Assembly: GCA_016617855.1 (NCBI GenBank)
Contig: JAECUM010006801.1
Span: forward strand, 1-64,000
Reading direction: 5' to 3'
Source of the DNA: Megalonaias nervosa
Taxonomy: Eukaryota; Mollusca; Bivalvia; Unionida; Unionidae
Length of the DNA stretch: 64,000 nucleotides
This document shows positions 27,201-33,027 of this stretch, one piece after another; within the stretch, counting starts at the first letter, position 1; each line of letters begins with the position of its first letter. The notes under the pieces are model-generated. The model ran no database searches. It was not told the origin of the DNA and was given only the letters and a program-made list of their open reading frames with translations. Position numbers and translations under genes: made by a program.

Positions 27201-28651
27201 GACCAGGTATTTTTTAAAACTAGATATTTGTTTTTTTTCTGTTACTCCAAGATATATTTTTTCCAAGCAATATATAGATATATTTAGTTCTTTGTTGCCC
27301 AGACGAGAGCATGAATATTATTGTTCAAGCTATTTTGGGGCCGCATTTTTTTAAATTTTACCTCAAAAGAAACCCAGACGCCACAATCTATCCCCTTCTT
27401 CCTTACTATAAAAATGAAATAGTCAGTCCCTTATGAGAGAAAAATGAATCAGCCTCAGTAACTTGCCATTGCATATCCTTTTGCTTGCTGCTGCATATTT
27501 CACCCCACACCCACCCACCAAACTGAACTAATGGGTCATAATTTAAAATAAGCAAACTAGATGACGCATCTTTCAGATACGACTGTACACATGAAGTTCG
27601 GTAAGAAAAACAGTAAGTAATTGTAATTCGAGCATTTACATCGCTAAGGGTACGCTTGGACGGACACAGAAGGAGTACAACCGTCTCACAGATGGTTACC
27701 ACCAGCGAACATATATATACATCGTATAACGAATTTCCTCGCATGTGTTCAGGAAAAAACGAGGTAACTGACATACGAAGAATACCACAATATCCCCGAT
27801 GCTATTTTTATTTTCAGTTTCGGAATAACAACCTGGTTATTAGTGATAATATGTAAAAGTCGTGAGATACATATATGCGTGTGTTTGAACTACTTATGAG
27901 TAAACAATTAGATCATCGTTAATATCCGTTTGTGAAGTAGCAATCCCGACCTCGTTGTTGCCATCTCTGTTTTACTGGTTGATCGGGCGAGAGATAATCG
28001 ATATAAAACGTTTGTGTGGCAGAGTTACTTTCCTCTTTATGTTACTCCGAGACTGTCGTAGATCGCACTGTTTCTTATATTATATATTATACGCCCAATT
28101 GTATATGCATATTCAACGATATCAGATACAGGATTAAGCTCGGAAACACGATATAACGTTTTTATCTGTCATGTGTTGGGTAGGAACAAATTAAGGAGTT
28201 ATAAATGTAATGGAGTTTAGAATTGTCGAAAAGAGTCGCATGAATAAAGAATAAGTTTAGTTCCATCATAAACCGCTCCGGTGGCCTAGTAGTTAGAGCG
28301 TCTGCCTCGGATGCGGGAGGTCGCGGGTTTGATCCCCGGTCGAGTCATACCAAAGACTTACAAAAATGGTACTAAAAGCTGCCTCGCTTGGCGCTCAGCA
28401 TTAAGAGGTTAGTGTTAGGACTGGTCGGCCTGGTGTCAGGATAATGTGACTGGGTGGGACATCATGCTACATGTTTGCGGCATGATGCCCCAGTGCTAGA
28501 CATCACTATAAACTGCCACACTGCAGACATCGTAGCGATATGACTGAAAATTGTTAAAGCTACGTTAAAAATCATAATCACATCACATCACATCACATAG
28601 TTCCATCATGAAAACATATTGTGTGTTAATCTTTGCCTACGACGCGCTTGC

Positions 28652-28701
<50 letters not shown>

Positions 28702-29053
28702 TAACCTTGAACTCTATTGTTATGCTTTCACAAACTCTCTTATCTTCAATTTTGAAGTTTTTGCAAATTGCAGTGGAGACTTTTACTACTTCTTCTTGAG
28801 TACTTCCTTGTTTAACTAAGAGCTGAAGAATATTTACAAACAACCTGCAAATGTCACAGTCTATAGCGCTGAACTTTGTTATCGCTCCACACTCGTACTC
28901 CCTTTCTTCAGCAGCTTTTTTAAAATCCAGTCCCTCAAGGTTATAGATCAAGGATCCAGGATGTTGCTTGAAAAACAAAGGTGCGGAGGACACCATCAGT
29001 AAAAGCAGGGAAACTGACAGTGAAATCCCGAGGTGTAGTAAAACCAACGCCAT
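5787..29053 (-). CDS. SMPD1: Acid sphingomyelinase (sphingomyelin phosphodiesterase), nine exons, 3' end missing
   Basis: Hydrolyses sphingomyelin to ceramide and phosphocholine in lysosomes or after secretion; zinc-dependent metallophosphoesterase. Exons on the minus strand: 29053-28706, 20646-20482, 13857-13734, 13159-13053, 11958-11789, 9652-9542, 8375-8295, 7489-7402, 5869-5787. Every junction has AG/GT borders and phases match. Domains in order: signal peptide (about residues 1-26), saposin-B domain with six Cys, proline-rich linker ([12 protein letters not shown]), then metal-binding blocks [19 protein letters not shown] and IGHIYPG. The C-terminal GHTH block and C-terminal domain lie beyond the left edge. 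Introns hold nearly all of the transposons from 5.8 to 28.7 kb. The reading frame is intact over all nine exons, so the gene is probably functional. It could be an SMPD1 paralogue; the saposin domain plus linker rules out the SMPDL3 type. Confidence 0.92.
5870..7401. other. SMPD1: Intron 8 of the sphingomyelinase gene
   Basis: 1.5-kb intron, AT-rich. It holds one SINE-like copy (6655-6850). Nothing else is recognisable. Confidence 0.6.
6655..6850 (+). mobile_element. SINE family D, degraded copy
   Basis: tRNA-like head: GGCTTGGTAGAGCACTG (box A region) and CCTGGGTTCAAT (box B region). It shares CTCATAATCCAA and CTCCCATTTCCT with the copies at 8430-8662 and 20838-20992. No target duplication identified. 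Confidence 0.65.
7402..7489 (-). CDS. SMPD1: Sphingomyelinase exon 8
   Basis: Acceptor TTTCTAG, donor GTAAGG. Encodes the [20 protein letters not shown] block, very typical of acid sphingomyelinases. Enters in phase 2, leaves in phase 0. Confidence 0.92.
7656..7709. repeat. (ACAT)n microsatellite
   Basis: Imperfect CATA/TACA tetranucleotide tract in intron 7. Confidence 0.9.
8295..8375 (-). CDS. SMPD1: Sphingomyelinase exon 7
   Basis: Acceptor ATTTTCAG, donor GTAAGT. Encodes GGFYSV...[13 protein letters not shown], the strand-loop typical of the family. Enters and leaves in phase 2. Confidence 0.92.
8430..8662 (-). mobile_element. SINE family D, degraded copy
   Basis: Minus strand: head with GTTAAAGTGGTGGAGTCAT and box B-like GTGTTTGATACCC, then the shared body CTTAGCTCCCATTTCCTTAG. 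Same family as 6655-6850 and 20838-20992. Confidence 0.65.
8663..9541. other. SMPD1: Intron 6, AT-rich, nothing recognised
   Basis: No further exon, repeat family or RNA gene was identified in this stretch of intron 6. Confidence 0.5.
9542..9652 (-). CDS. SMPD1: Sphingomyelinase exon 6
   Basis: Acceptor CATTTCAG, donor GTACGT. Encodes [17 protein letters not shown]...WLPES, directly following the GNHE block as in known family members. Enters and leaves in phase 2. Confidence 0.92.
9653..10410. other. SMPD1: Intron 5, left part, AT-rich
   Basis: Contains a (TA)n tract (9832-9879). Nothing else recognised. Confidence 0.5.
9832..9879. repeat. (TA)n microsatellite
   Basis: Uninterrupted AT dinucleotide run in intron 5. 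Confidence 0.95.
10411..10717 (-). mobile_element. SINE family A copy
   Basis: Minus strand: tRNA-like head (box A TGGCCTAAGTAGTTAGAGC, box B GGTTTGAACCCC), then the family body with TTAAGAGGTTAGTGTTAGGA and a GT-rich tail. Diverged from the full copy at 28270-28597. Confidence 0.85.
10718..11788. other. SMPD1: Intron 5, right part
   Basis: AT-rich. A short imperfect inverted similarity around ACAGATCCTGGTCTGC near 11490-11620 is visible. Otherwise nothing recognised. Confidence 0.45.
11789..11958 (-). CDS. SMPD1: Sphingomyelinase exon 5 (GD and GNHE metal sites)
   Basis: Acceptor CCTTTTAAG, donor GTATGA. Encodes [16 protein letters not shown] and [12 protein letters not shown]: the bridging Asp and the Asn-His of the metallophosphoesterase core. 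Enters in phase 0, leaves in phase 2. Confidence 0.95.
11959..13052. other. SMPD1: Intron 4
   Basis: 1.1 kb. The donor is GTATAA and runs straight into an (ATT/TAA)n microsatellite. The rest shows nothing recognisable. Confidence 0.6.
13009..13051. repeat. (ATT)n microsatellite abutting a splice donor
   Basis: About 13 ATT units. On the minus strand the donor of intron 4 reads GTATAATAATAA, so the repeat begins within the first bases of the intron. Confidence 0.92.
13053..13159 (-). CDS. SMPD1: Sphingomyelinase exon 4
   Basis: Acceptor TATGCAG, donor GTATAA. Encodes [21 protein letters not shown], matching the family's WG-Y-CD-P block. Enters in phase 1, leaves in phase 0. Confidence 0.93.
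13734..13857 (-). CDS. SMPD1: Sphingomyelinase exon 3 (TDIH metal site)
   Basis: Acceptor AATACAG, donor GTAAGG. Encodes [15 protein letters not shown] and CGEPLCC; D and H of TDIH are zinc ligands in the family. Enters in phase 0, leaves in phase 1. Confidence 0.95.
13903..13968. repeat. (TA)n microsatellite
   Basis: About 33 TA units between exon 3 and the 5' LTR of the intron-2 retrotransposon. It obscures any target duplication on that side. Confidence 0.95.
13969..14485 (+). repeat. 5' LTR of the Gmr1-like element
   Basis: Aligns over its length with 19654-20218, sharing for example AACTTTTGTCCATGA near the start and TAAAGTGTC/GTAAGTGTC with GAATTTTCACTTTG near the end. Starts TGTA. 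The two LTRs differ by many substitutions and indels, so the insertion is old. Confidence 0.85.
14759..15975 (+). pseudogene. gag of the Gmr1-like element
   Basis: Starts at an ATG giving [20 protein letters not shown], a small helix-extended-helix like that at the start of many such gags. A (GA)n-encoded RERERERE charged stretch follows, then a degraded middle. At about 15840-15900 there is a zinc knuckle [14 protein letters not shown] whose His is replaced by Tyr. Multiple frame breaks. Confidence 0.65.
15020..15058. repeat. (AG)n microsatellite inside gag
   Basis: GA run within the Arg-Glu coding stretch; probably expanded from the RE-coding repeat. Confidence 0.85.
15976..16275 (+). pseudogene. 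Aspartic protease region of the Gmr1-like element
   Basis: The frame 16015-16275 keeps LPL-like [13 protein letters not shown] and [13 protein letters not shown] blocks, which follow the DTG site in this family. The catalytic triplet itself is damaged (RDPVGT). Confidence 0.6.
16788..18130 (+). pseudogene. Integrase of the Gmr1-like element, split by a SINE
   Basis: The N-terminal zinc-binding part is intact at 16788-17100: [29 protein letters not shown] (HHCC). The core follows with SDHESKFRS near 17230, and the Glu-region is interrupted by the SINE at 17380-17638. The core continues after the SINE, and a C-terminal GPY-like stretch lies near 18010. It sits upstream of RT, which is unusual for Ty3/gypsy. 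Confidence 0.8.
17380..17638 (-). mobile_element. SINE family B, full copy with target duplication
   Basis: Minus strand, (AAC)n tail at its left end and tRNA-like head at its right end (GTGGTCTAAAGCGCTCACCG). 12-bp target duplication AACATGATTCTG at 17368-17379 and 17639-17650. It interrupts the integrase pseudogene, so it is younger than the retrotransposon. Confidence 0.92.
18180..19480 (+). pseudogene. Reverse transcriptase and RNase H of the Gmr1-like element
   Basis: RT motifs over 18240-18830: [26 protein letters not shown] and the catalytic AYIDDIYSD. RNase H follows ([13 protein letters not shown] near 19125, [13 protein letters not shown] near 19245). Several stops and frameshifts. 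The strand and order place it after the integrase. Confidence 0.85.
19654..20218 (+). repeat. 3' LTR of the Gmr1-like element
   Basis: Preceded by a short purine tract (GACGGAAGG). Longer than the 5' LTR because of an internal partial repeat in its first 100 bp. Ends near CCTACA, followed by a (TG)n run. Confidence 0.8.
20225..20250. repeat. (TG)n microsatellite
   Basis: TG run just after the 3' LTR. Confidence 0.9.
20482..20646 (-). CDS. SMPD1: Sphingomyelinase exon 2 (end of saposin domain, Pro linker)
   Basis: Acceptor AATTTCAG, donor GTAATG. Encodes [16 protein letters not shown] (last saposin Cys and the following conserved Cys) and [16 protein letters not shown], the linker diagnostic for acid sphingomyelinase. 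Phase 0 at both ends. Confidence 0.96.
20838..20992 (-). mobile_element. SINE family D copy
   Basis: Minus strand: head GCTCAAGTGGTAGAGCTC with box B-like CGCGGATTCAAT, body ending CTTAGCTCCCATTTCCTC. The best-preserved of the three D copies. Confidence 0.75.
21163..21199. repeat. (AC)n microsatellite
   Basis: AC run in intron 1, 80 bp left of the EVE-1 boundary. Confidence 0.92.
21280..21556 (+). repeat. EVE-1 left terminal inverted repeat
   Basis: Inverted partner of 25881-26155 at roughly 90% identity by eye. Contains two ~85-bp direct subrepeats (around GGGTTTATTTTTGAAAATAA and GGGTTTATTTGTGAAAATAA). At its inner edge the outward-transcribed strand reads GGTGTTTTACACC, a small hairpin. 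Confidence 0.92.
21626..22195 (-). pseudogene. FtsK/HerA (A32-type) genome-packaging ATPase, N-terminus lost
   Basis: In Polintons and related viruses this ATPase packages DNA into capsids. Seen: [12 protein letters not shown] after the P-loop region, Walker [11 protein letters not shown], and [10 protein letters not shown] with [16 protein letters not shown], the order typical of the family. The P-loop has no GxxGxGKT; the region is cut by a deletion that joins it to capsid-protein sequence. One frameshift near 21850-21900. Ends 70 bp before the TIR. Confidence 0.75.
22196..22502 (-). pseudogene. Polinton-type major capsid protein, N-terminal fragment
   Basis: Starts at the ATG 22502-22500. 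It shows an acidic/aromatic N-terminus followed by [12 protein letters not shown] and [12 protein letters not shown], which resemble the first jelly-roll strands of the double-jelly-roll capsid proteins of Polintons; this is family knowledge, not a search result. One in-frame stop. After about 100 codons it is joined, in frame, to the ATPase remnant, so nearly the whole capsid gene is missing. A solo LTR is inserted at its start codon. Confidence 0.6.
22506..24345 (-). mobile_element. Solo LTR (1840 bp) of the 42-kb gypsy family
   Basis: Reverse complement of the LTR at 42237-44126: begins TGTAATGTGTTGAATTTTGA and ends GAACATCGTTACA on the minus strand. Perfect 5-bp target duplication ATTAT at 22501-22505 and 24346-24350. 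No internal region remains, as expected after LTR-LTR recombination. It interrupts EVE-1 exactly at the capsid start codon. Confidence 0.95.
24404..24829 (-). pseudogene. EVE-1 small basic/amphipathic protein (adenovirus pVI/pX-like?)
   Basis: 142 codons from ATG 24829 with one in-frame TAG. Before the stop it is basic (PRRPVMVRV); after it comes a run starting [18 protein letters not shown], which would form an amphipathic helix, and it ends in a basic tail [10 protein letters not shown]. Such Gly-Leu-Phe-starting amphipathic helices and basic tails occur in adenovirus pVI/pX and their Polinton counterparts; the assignment is inference. It lies 30 bp after the upstream gene and about 58 bp before the capsid start (LTR removed), a compact viral spacing. 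Confidence 0.45.
24859..25799 (-). pseudogene. EVE-1 unknown gene, first in the leftward gene series
   Basis: Begins at ATG 25799, 80 bp inside the right TIR. It can be followed in pieces for about 310 codons: a helical Lys/Glu-rich part ([14 protein letters not shown]), a Pro-Glu repeat (PEPEPESE) and a C-terminal part including [13 protein letters not shown] and [14 protein letters not shown]. At least two frameshifts and several stops. The product is not recognised; a structural or scaffold-type virion protein is possible from position only. Confidence 0.5.
25881..26155 (-). repeat. EVE-1 right terminal inverted repeat
   Basis: Inverted partner of 21280-21556 with the same two subrepeats and the same inner hairpin. 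The right flank GCTGT matches the left flank. Confidence 0.92.
26156..26465. other. SMPD1: Intron 1, nothing recognised
   Basis: Short unique-looking stretch between EVE-1 and a SINE. Confidence 0.4.
26467..26656 (-). mobile_element. SINE family C
   Basis: Minus strand: tRNA-like head (GGTGGCTCAATGGTTAGCGC, box B GCGAGTTTGAATCC), then GTGTCCTTGGGCAAGACACC, a motif I know from many marine-invertebrate SINEs. Single copy in the window. Confidence 0.8.
26657..28257. other. SMPD1: Intron 1, right part, nothing recognised
   Basis: AT-rich, 1.6 kb. Open frames up to 122 codons (27406-27774) show no family features and are probably chance. Confidence 0.45.
28270..28597 (+). mobile_element. SINE family A, full-length copy with target duplication
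   Basis: 328 bp. The head has box A TGGCCTAGTAGTTAGAGCG and box B GGGTTTGATCCCC; the body includes GCCTCGCTTGGCGCTCAGCA, and the tail is (ATCAC)n. 12-bp target duplication TAGTTCCATCAT at 28258-28269 and 28598-28609. It is the reference copy for A-family fragments at 10411, 51797, 62826 and 63385. Confidence 0.93.
28655..28699. repeat. (GT)n(GA)n compound microsatellite abutting a splice donor
   Basis: Seven bases from the intron-1 donor: on the minus strand intron 1 starts GTTACATCTCTCTCTC. Confidence 0.92.
28706..29053 (-). CDS. SMPD1: Sphingomyelinase exon 1 (signal peptide and saposin-B domain)
   Basis: 116 codons from ATG 29053. A hydrophobic signal peptide [12 protein letters not shown]...SSAP is followed by an acidic spacer and the saposin domain: [31 protein letters not shown]. 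The ATG chosen is the one directly ahead of the hydrophobic run; an upstream TTG is not a start. The donor AAG|GTTACA is in phase 0. Confidence 0.93.
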
Positions 29054-29140
29054 CTTCAACAGCGAGTCGAAACGTGAGCAGTCGCATGTATGTAGTCACA
29101 TGATAGAGCATATGACATATTATAAATAGATTACCACTCA
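29054..29140 (-). promoter_or_regulatory. Presumed 5' UTR/core promoter of the sphingomyelinase gene
   Basis: 87 bp between the start codon and a MITE. On the minus strand it holds TCTATTTATA (weak TATA-like, 29121-29130) and TCATGTGA (29096-29103), an M-box of the type bound by MITF/TFE factors that control lysosomal genes. Function is inferred from the motif only. Confidence 0.35.
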
Positions 29141-29603
29141 GGACACACGGTACTAATTTTATGGAAAAATCGGAACCTGTCTGGAAATGTGTGAACATAA
29201 AATAGAGTTTATATGGGTTTTGCTGGTCAGGATTAGTTGATAATGGAAGTTATGTTTTAGGAAAAAGAATCTTTGAGAGCGTATCCTAGTTGTAACTGAA
29301 AAAAAATTAGAGACATTGTTTTATTGATGTAATTTCAGTCCTTTAACAGTCTTGACTTTGGAACACTCATTTAGCACCTGACTCTTTGGTGCGGATCTGA
29401 AAGCACACATTGCCAACACATGTAGGTTCGGAAAATGACGCGGCTCATATCCTTTTCTCTACACAGAAGCTGTCGTCAAAGTTTCATATATACTGATAAA
29501 TATAGATCTGATCATGAACACTTAGAAATTGAAAGTTATTGAATTTTAAATATCATGGTGTTGCATAGGTTTGCTATGGGAACTGAATTAGTACCGTGAG
29601 TCC
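29141..29603 (+). mobile_element. 463-bp MITE with 18-bp TIRs
   Basis: Ends GGACACACGGTACTAATT and AATTAGTACCGTGAGTCC, near-perfect inverted repeats. A second copy in opposite orientation lies at 52994-53465. No coding capacity. It begins 87 bp upstream of the sphingomyelinase start codon. Superfamily unclear. Confidence 0.85.
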
Positions 29604-29634
29604 TCCAGGTTGGCCATCTAACGGGATGAAACCA

Positions 29635-29735
29635 AAATGAACCGGAACGAAGCCGATGGATCGGAGCGAACCTATTAGAACCGGAAGAAGCCGATTGACC
29701 GAATCGAACATGTTAGAAACCAGAAAGAAGCAAAG
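29635..29735. repeat. Short minisatellite, ~40-bp unit
   Basis: Two to three imperfect units around GAACCGGAACGAAGCCGATG and GAACCGGAAGAAGCCGATTG. Confidence 0.65.
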
Positions 29736-29739
29736 TTTA

Positions 29740-30392
29740 ATGTTCTGACATATTCTGGGTGCATTTTAAGAGCAAAACGTGCTGATATATGAGGAGAGAA
29801 TACTACTTTAATGTATATTTTCTGTGTAATTATGATAATCTATTCCTTTTTCTGACATTAACTTTGTAACTTTTAATATAAATAATAATGGGGTAAATGA
29901 TTATAAAAGAAGATAACAAACATTAATAATAAATATAAATTCTATAAGGAAAGAAGGCAGAACCCATGTGACCGCTTCAGCTACTACATTATGGACAAAA
30001 CCATCCTATGCTGTTGTATTATTACCGTAAAATAAATATCATGATGCATACCACAGAATGATCAATTTGTTAAGTTTGATGCCCTCTTTCGCTTTCCTTT
30101 ACGTCATCTCTATCACGGAAGTGTATTATTAATGTCAGTGTATTGTATATGAACGATGATGTACTCGGTTTTGTTACTTCGTGCAGGGTGGTGTATTTTC
30201 GTCTTTAACTATATAAAAAATACTGAGCTCGGGTCACTCAGTGCTGCACGAGCAAGGTACATGCAGTGAGAAACCCGATTTCCACAAGTTTTCTAGCTCT
30301 GGATTTTCAAACACACATAGGGTACTTAAGGGCAGACTGGTGCTGTTTTATAACAACACAACGAGATGTGTCAAGAAGCTATTCACTTTTGG
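29740..30392. other. Intergenic, nothing recognised
   Basis: AT-rich stretch left of the EVE-2 insertion site; no gene or repeat family identified. Confidence 0.4.
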
Positions 30393-30445
30393 GATGGCCC
30401 CCTGATCAACAAAAACCTGTAAAGTAAACCTTTCAGTGGGTTCTG
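30393..30445 (+). repeat. Tandem-repeat unit fragment left of EVE-2, with target duplication
   Basis: Matches the end of the ~118-bp unit found right of EVE-2 (ATCAACAAAAACCTGTAAA, CAGTGGGTTCTG). Its last six bases GTTCTG (30440-30445) are the target duplication of EVE-2. Confidence 0.8.
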
Positions 30446-30826
30446 AATAGTTAATGGGGGCGATATACTGACAGTGGAACTTACCATTAAAAACATGGTC
30501 CCGGCACTATACGGACAAGGGAAAATTTAACATGGTGGACCACTATACGGACAAGGCAAAATTGAACATGGGAATTGAACAGGGTGGGCCACTATACGGA
30601 CAAGGGGAAATTTAACATTATGGGTTTGTCTAGGGCCAAGAGGAATGGAACATTGGGTCTGTCTGGGGACAAGAGTTTTTAATAGGGACAAACACAACAG
30701 AGACATAGACAGACATACATATACAAACAAATAACTATACAATACAAAGACAAAAATATTGTTGGGGCAAAGATAGTTGAAATCTTTTCTAGACATATGA
30801 GTGGCCCTGAAAAGGGTCTTTGTTTT
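30446..30826 (+). repeat. EVE-2 left terminal inverted repeat
   Basis: Inverted partner of 40326-40710, about 85% identical by eye. Contains direct subrepeats of CACTATACGGACAAGG (four times) and, at the inner edge, a histone-type stem-loop on the minus strand. Confidence 0.93.
30781..30818 (-). promoter_or_regulatory. Histone-mRNA-type 3' stem-loop plus downstream purine element (left TIR)
   Basis: Minus strand 30818-30803 reads GACCCTTTTCAGGGCC: a 6-bp stem (one mismatch) with loop TTTC, the histone 3' stem-loop layout. It is followed by ACTCA and, at 30790-30781, AGAAAAGATT, at the position of the histone downstream element. Lies 61-114 bp after the leftward gene, depending on which stop is used. 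Confidence 0.75.
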
Positions 30827-30878
30827 ATTGTTTTTTGTTAACGTCATTGCGTTAACACACAAAACATCGCACAGGTCT

Positions 30879-31084
30879 TCATCTCTTCCTCAAACGTCTT
30901 CTAACATCCGGGCCGTAGATAAAGACTCGCTTCAGACAACCTTGCTCTCCTCATAGATCCTTCGTTTCCAAATGACCGTATCTGTGATCTTCGTGATAGC
31001 CCATGATGATCTGACATACATGAGATAGTCCGGATTGAACAGCATCGACGATATGAGGGTAGACGACTCTACGTTAGTCCACAT
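30879..31084 (-). pseudogene. EVE-2 leftward small gene
   Basis: ATG at 31084 opens 50 codons (MWTNVESSTLISSMLFNPDY...) to a TGA at 30932. In the next frame the coding-like sequence continues (YGPDVRRRLRKR) to a stop near 30879, so a frameshift is likely. Product unknown. It has its own TATA box 42-51 bp upstream and a histone-type stem-loop downstream. The mate of the rightward gene at 31294. Confidence 0.5.
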
Positions 31085-31293
31085 CTTGTCGTGAGAACAG
31101 GTGAATGGAATGAAGCCAGTGACGGGTATTTATAGTGGAAGAGTGGATCGAAACGGATTGACCTCTTTTACCAATCCAAACACGCGTTATAAAATTCAGT
31201 CACAGTGGGGAGTCTGTCTTCCAATCAGAAGAGAGCTGCAAGTGACGTCACATTCCCTATATAGGTGCGCTAGTGTCTGTGCGCAGTGAATCA
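31085..31293. promoter_or_regulatory. Compact bidirectional promoter of EVE-2
   Basis: 209 bp between two divergent start codons. Leftward: CTATAAATAC (31135-31126). Rightward: CTATATAGG (31257-31265), ending 28 bp before the ATG. Between them: a perfect CRE TGACGTCA (31243-31250) and CCAAT at 31221-31225 with further CCAAT-like sequence near 31170. The layout is what one expects of a viral divergent promoter. Confidence 0.7.
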
Positions 31294-31912
31294 ATGCGAC
31301 AGAGTTGGAACATGACGAAAATTAAGAAGACAATGCTTTGGGGTGCACCGGTCGTGGAGACGAGGAGTGATGGCATAGCAGTGGCTACCAAAGCAACCAC
31401 AGTAATACTTCCAGAAGAGAATGATTTTAATTGGGATTTAGTGGATTTTCTCTCTTCACAAGAATTTGTATCGGTACCAGCACCTTCGCCGCCTTTTCCT
31501 TTCTTACATCAAGCCGAGGATTTTAGACTGAGGCAGAAAGAAGAATTGGAGAAATTTTTCCAACAACAGAAGGAAGCAGAACAAGCCTTTCTCTTTCAAC
31601 AGCAACAGCGAGAAGAAGAGGCAAGAAGAAAATGAGAGGAAGAAGAAGAAGAGCAGAGAAGAAACAAGATCTAGGAGTGAAGGAGGACAGTGAAAGTCAA
31701 ACGGTTACGGTACTCTTAGACATTTTGGCAGAGTTAAGGAGTCTGAAACAAATGTATCAGATTTCTTTAACTCGACCGAAGTGAAAAAGACCTTCCCGAG
31801 TCAAACAGTCCAACCCCATCAACACGCCCACTACTCCTGAGATACCAACACTAGTGATCTCGATAACATCATCGACGGAAGCTCATTGCCTCCCGTTCCT
31901 GAGTTTGTTAAA
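31294..31912 (+). pseudogene. EVE-2 rightward Gln/Glu-rich coiled-coil protein
   Basis: Open from ATG 31294 for 114 codons. The N-terminus has WDLVDFLSS; from codon ~75 there is a long charged helix (RLRQKEELEKFF, QQQQREEEARRK). A TGA follows, then EEEEEEQRRN in frame. In another frame VLLDILAELRSLKQMY gives a second helix and a Thr/Pro-rich tail, so about 205 codons originally, with two or three breaks. Function not recognised. Ends just ahead of a histone-type stem-loop. Confidence 0.6.
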
Positions 31913-31939
31913 AACAAAAACAAAACAAAAACATTCAAC

Positions 31940-31955
31940 GGTCCTTTTCAGGACC
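31940..31955 (+). promoter_or_regulatory. Histone-mRNA-type 3' stem-loop
   Basis: GGTCCTTTTCAGGACC: a perfect 6-bp stem with loop TTTC, identical to a canonical replication-dependent histone stem-loop, preceded by TTCAAC and followed by ACCCA. A purine-rich GATAAGAG lies 15 bases downstream. It sits about 30 bp after the end of the rightward coiled-coil gene, on the same strand. Confidence 0.85.
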
Positions 31956-31960
31956 ACCCA

Positions 31961-32160
31961 CCTCTCTCGATAAGAGTGACTACTCAAATTTCACCAAAAT
32001 CAAGTAAAACTTAAATCCCTTTTTCTCCATCATGTACTTGTGTGAGTGCGTGAGTGTAGGTCCTTGTTATTATTATTATTATTATTATAAAAATCAAAGC
32101 CAACAGACACTTACGTTTTTCATTCTGGTCTATTCTTGTAGAAGTTACAATCAAATTTCA
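31961..32160. other. EVE-2 spacer with short (ATT)n
   Basis: Contains seven TTA units near 32068-32089. No gene seen between the convergent 3' ends. Confidence 0.5.
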
Positions 32161-32169
32161 CAACACATC

Positions 32170-32651
32170 ACTTAAAAAGTTCATTGGCTTCTTCTTTTCT
32201 TTTCAATCTCTACATTTGAATTTCTATTTCTTCACTGTCACAGGTTTTTTCTGTTCTTCACTTTCTTCTCGTCTTCTTTTCTTTTCTTTCTGGACAGGTA
32301 TGGGTTCTTCTTCCTTTTCGGAGGTTGCCTCTTCTTCGTATTCGGAACCATTCTCCTTCTGCTCCTCTTGTTTCTTGGATCGGTTCTCCTTTTTCTTAGG
32401 ACAGTCTGAAGACCAATGTCCTTTCTCCTAACAACGATAAGTTCTTGAACTTTGTCTCTTTTGACGCCTGTCTTACTTTGACGTTGTGTACATTCTGAAT
32501 ACCAATGTCCCTTCTTCTGATAGATATAGTAAGTGTCTCTACTTTTATCTCGAAAGAAGGGGGGGTAATCCGTCGGCTTCTCTGAAGAAAACCTTCGTAC
32601 GACACCTCACAAAGCTTTGATCAGAAGTTCGATCTGTGTTGGTTCTTCCAT
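32170..32651 (-). pseudogene. EVE-2 CCHC zinc-knuckle, Lys/Glu-rich protein
   Basis: Leftward from ATG 32651. Two decayed CCHC knuckles are visible in the same frame: one near 32500 (QKKGHWYSECTQ) with both leading Cys changed to Tyr, one near 32415 (EKGHWSSDCPKK) with its first Cys missing and a stop after the second. The C-terminal part is strongly charged (KKENRSKKQEEQKEN, YEEEATSEKEEEPIP). Early TGA after codon 14. A TATA-like CTATATATAT lies upstream near 32710. Single-stranded nucleic-acid binding is the likely role. Confidence 0.6.
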
Positions 32652-32766
32652 CTTCTTGAAGGATTGAGAGTGAAATGAATACTCTGAGGGAAGACACTTA
32701 CCCTACATATATATAGGGGACCATGACGTTCAAAATTTAGTAATTTGATATTCTGCAATCAAGATG

Positions 32767-33018
32767 TTGTTGTTGTTGTTGTAGGGCTTAACGCCATTTT
32801 TCAGCACACGATAGGCTATACATGGCGGCCAGTATTAATGGTGGAGGAAGAAACCGGGAAATACCCGGATAGAACCACCGACCCACGAGAAGCTACTGGC
32901 AAGCTTTCTCACATATCCACATTCGCCGAATCCGAGACTCGAACCCACGCAGACAGAGGTGAGATGGCAGTGATCCGTAACGGAGAGCGCTTTAGACCAC
33001 TCGACCACTCGGGGCCCC
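32767..33018 (-). mobile_element. SINE family B copy with target duplication
   Basis: Minus strand, (AAC)n tail at left. 12-bp target duplication GCAATCAAGATG at 32755-32766 and 33019-33030. It sits immediately ahead of the polymerase pseudogene; the duplication's last three bases are that gene's ATG. Confidence 0.93.
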
Positions 33019-33027
33019 GCAATCAAG

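Noticed and set aside
27406..27774. 122-codon minus-strand frame in intron 1
   Set aside because: No family features; lies inside an intron of an otherwise complete gene.
28270..28345. Possible tRNA gene
   Set aside because: Box A and B are present, but the sequence continues into a SINE body with target duplications; it is a SINE head.
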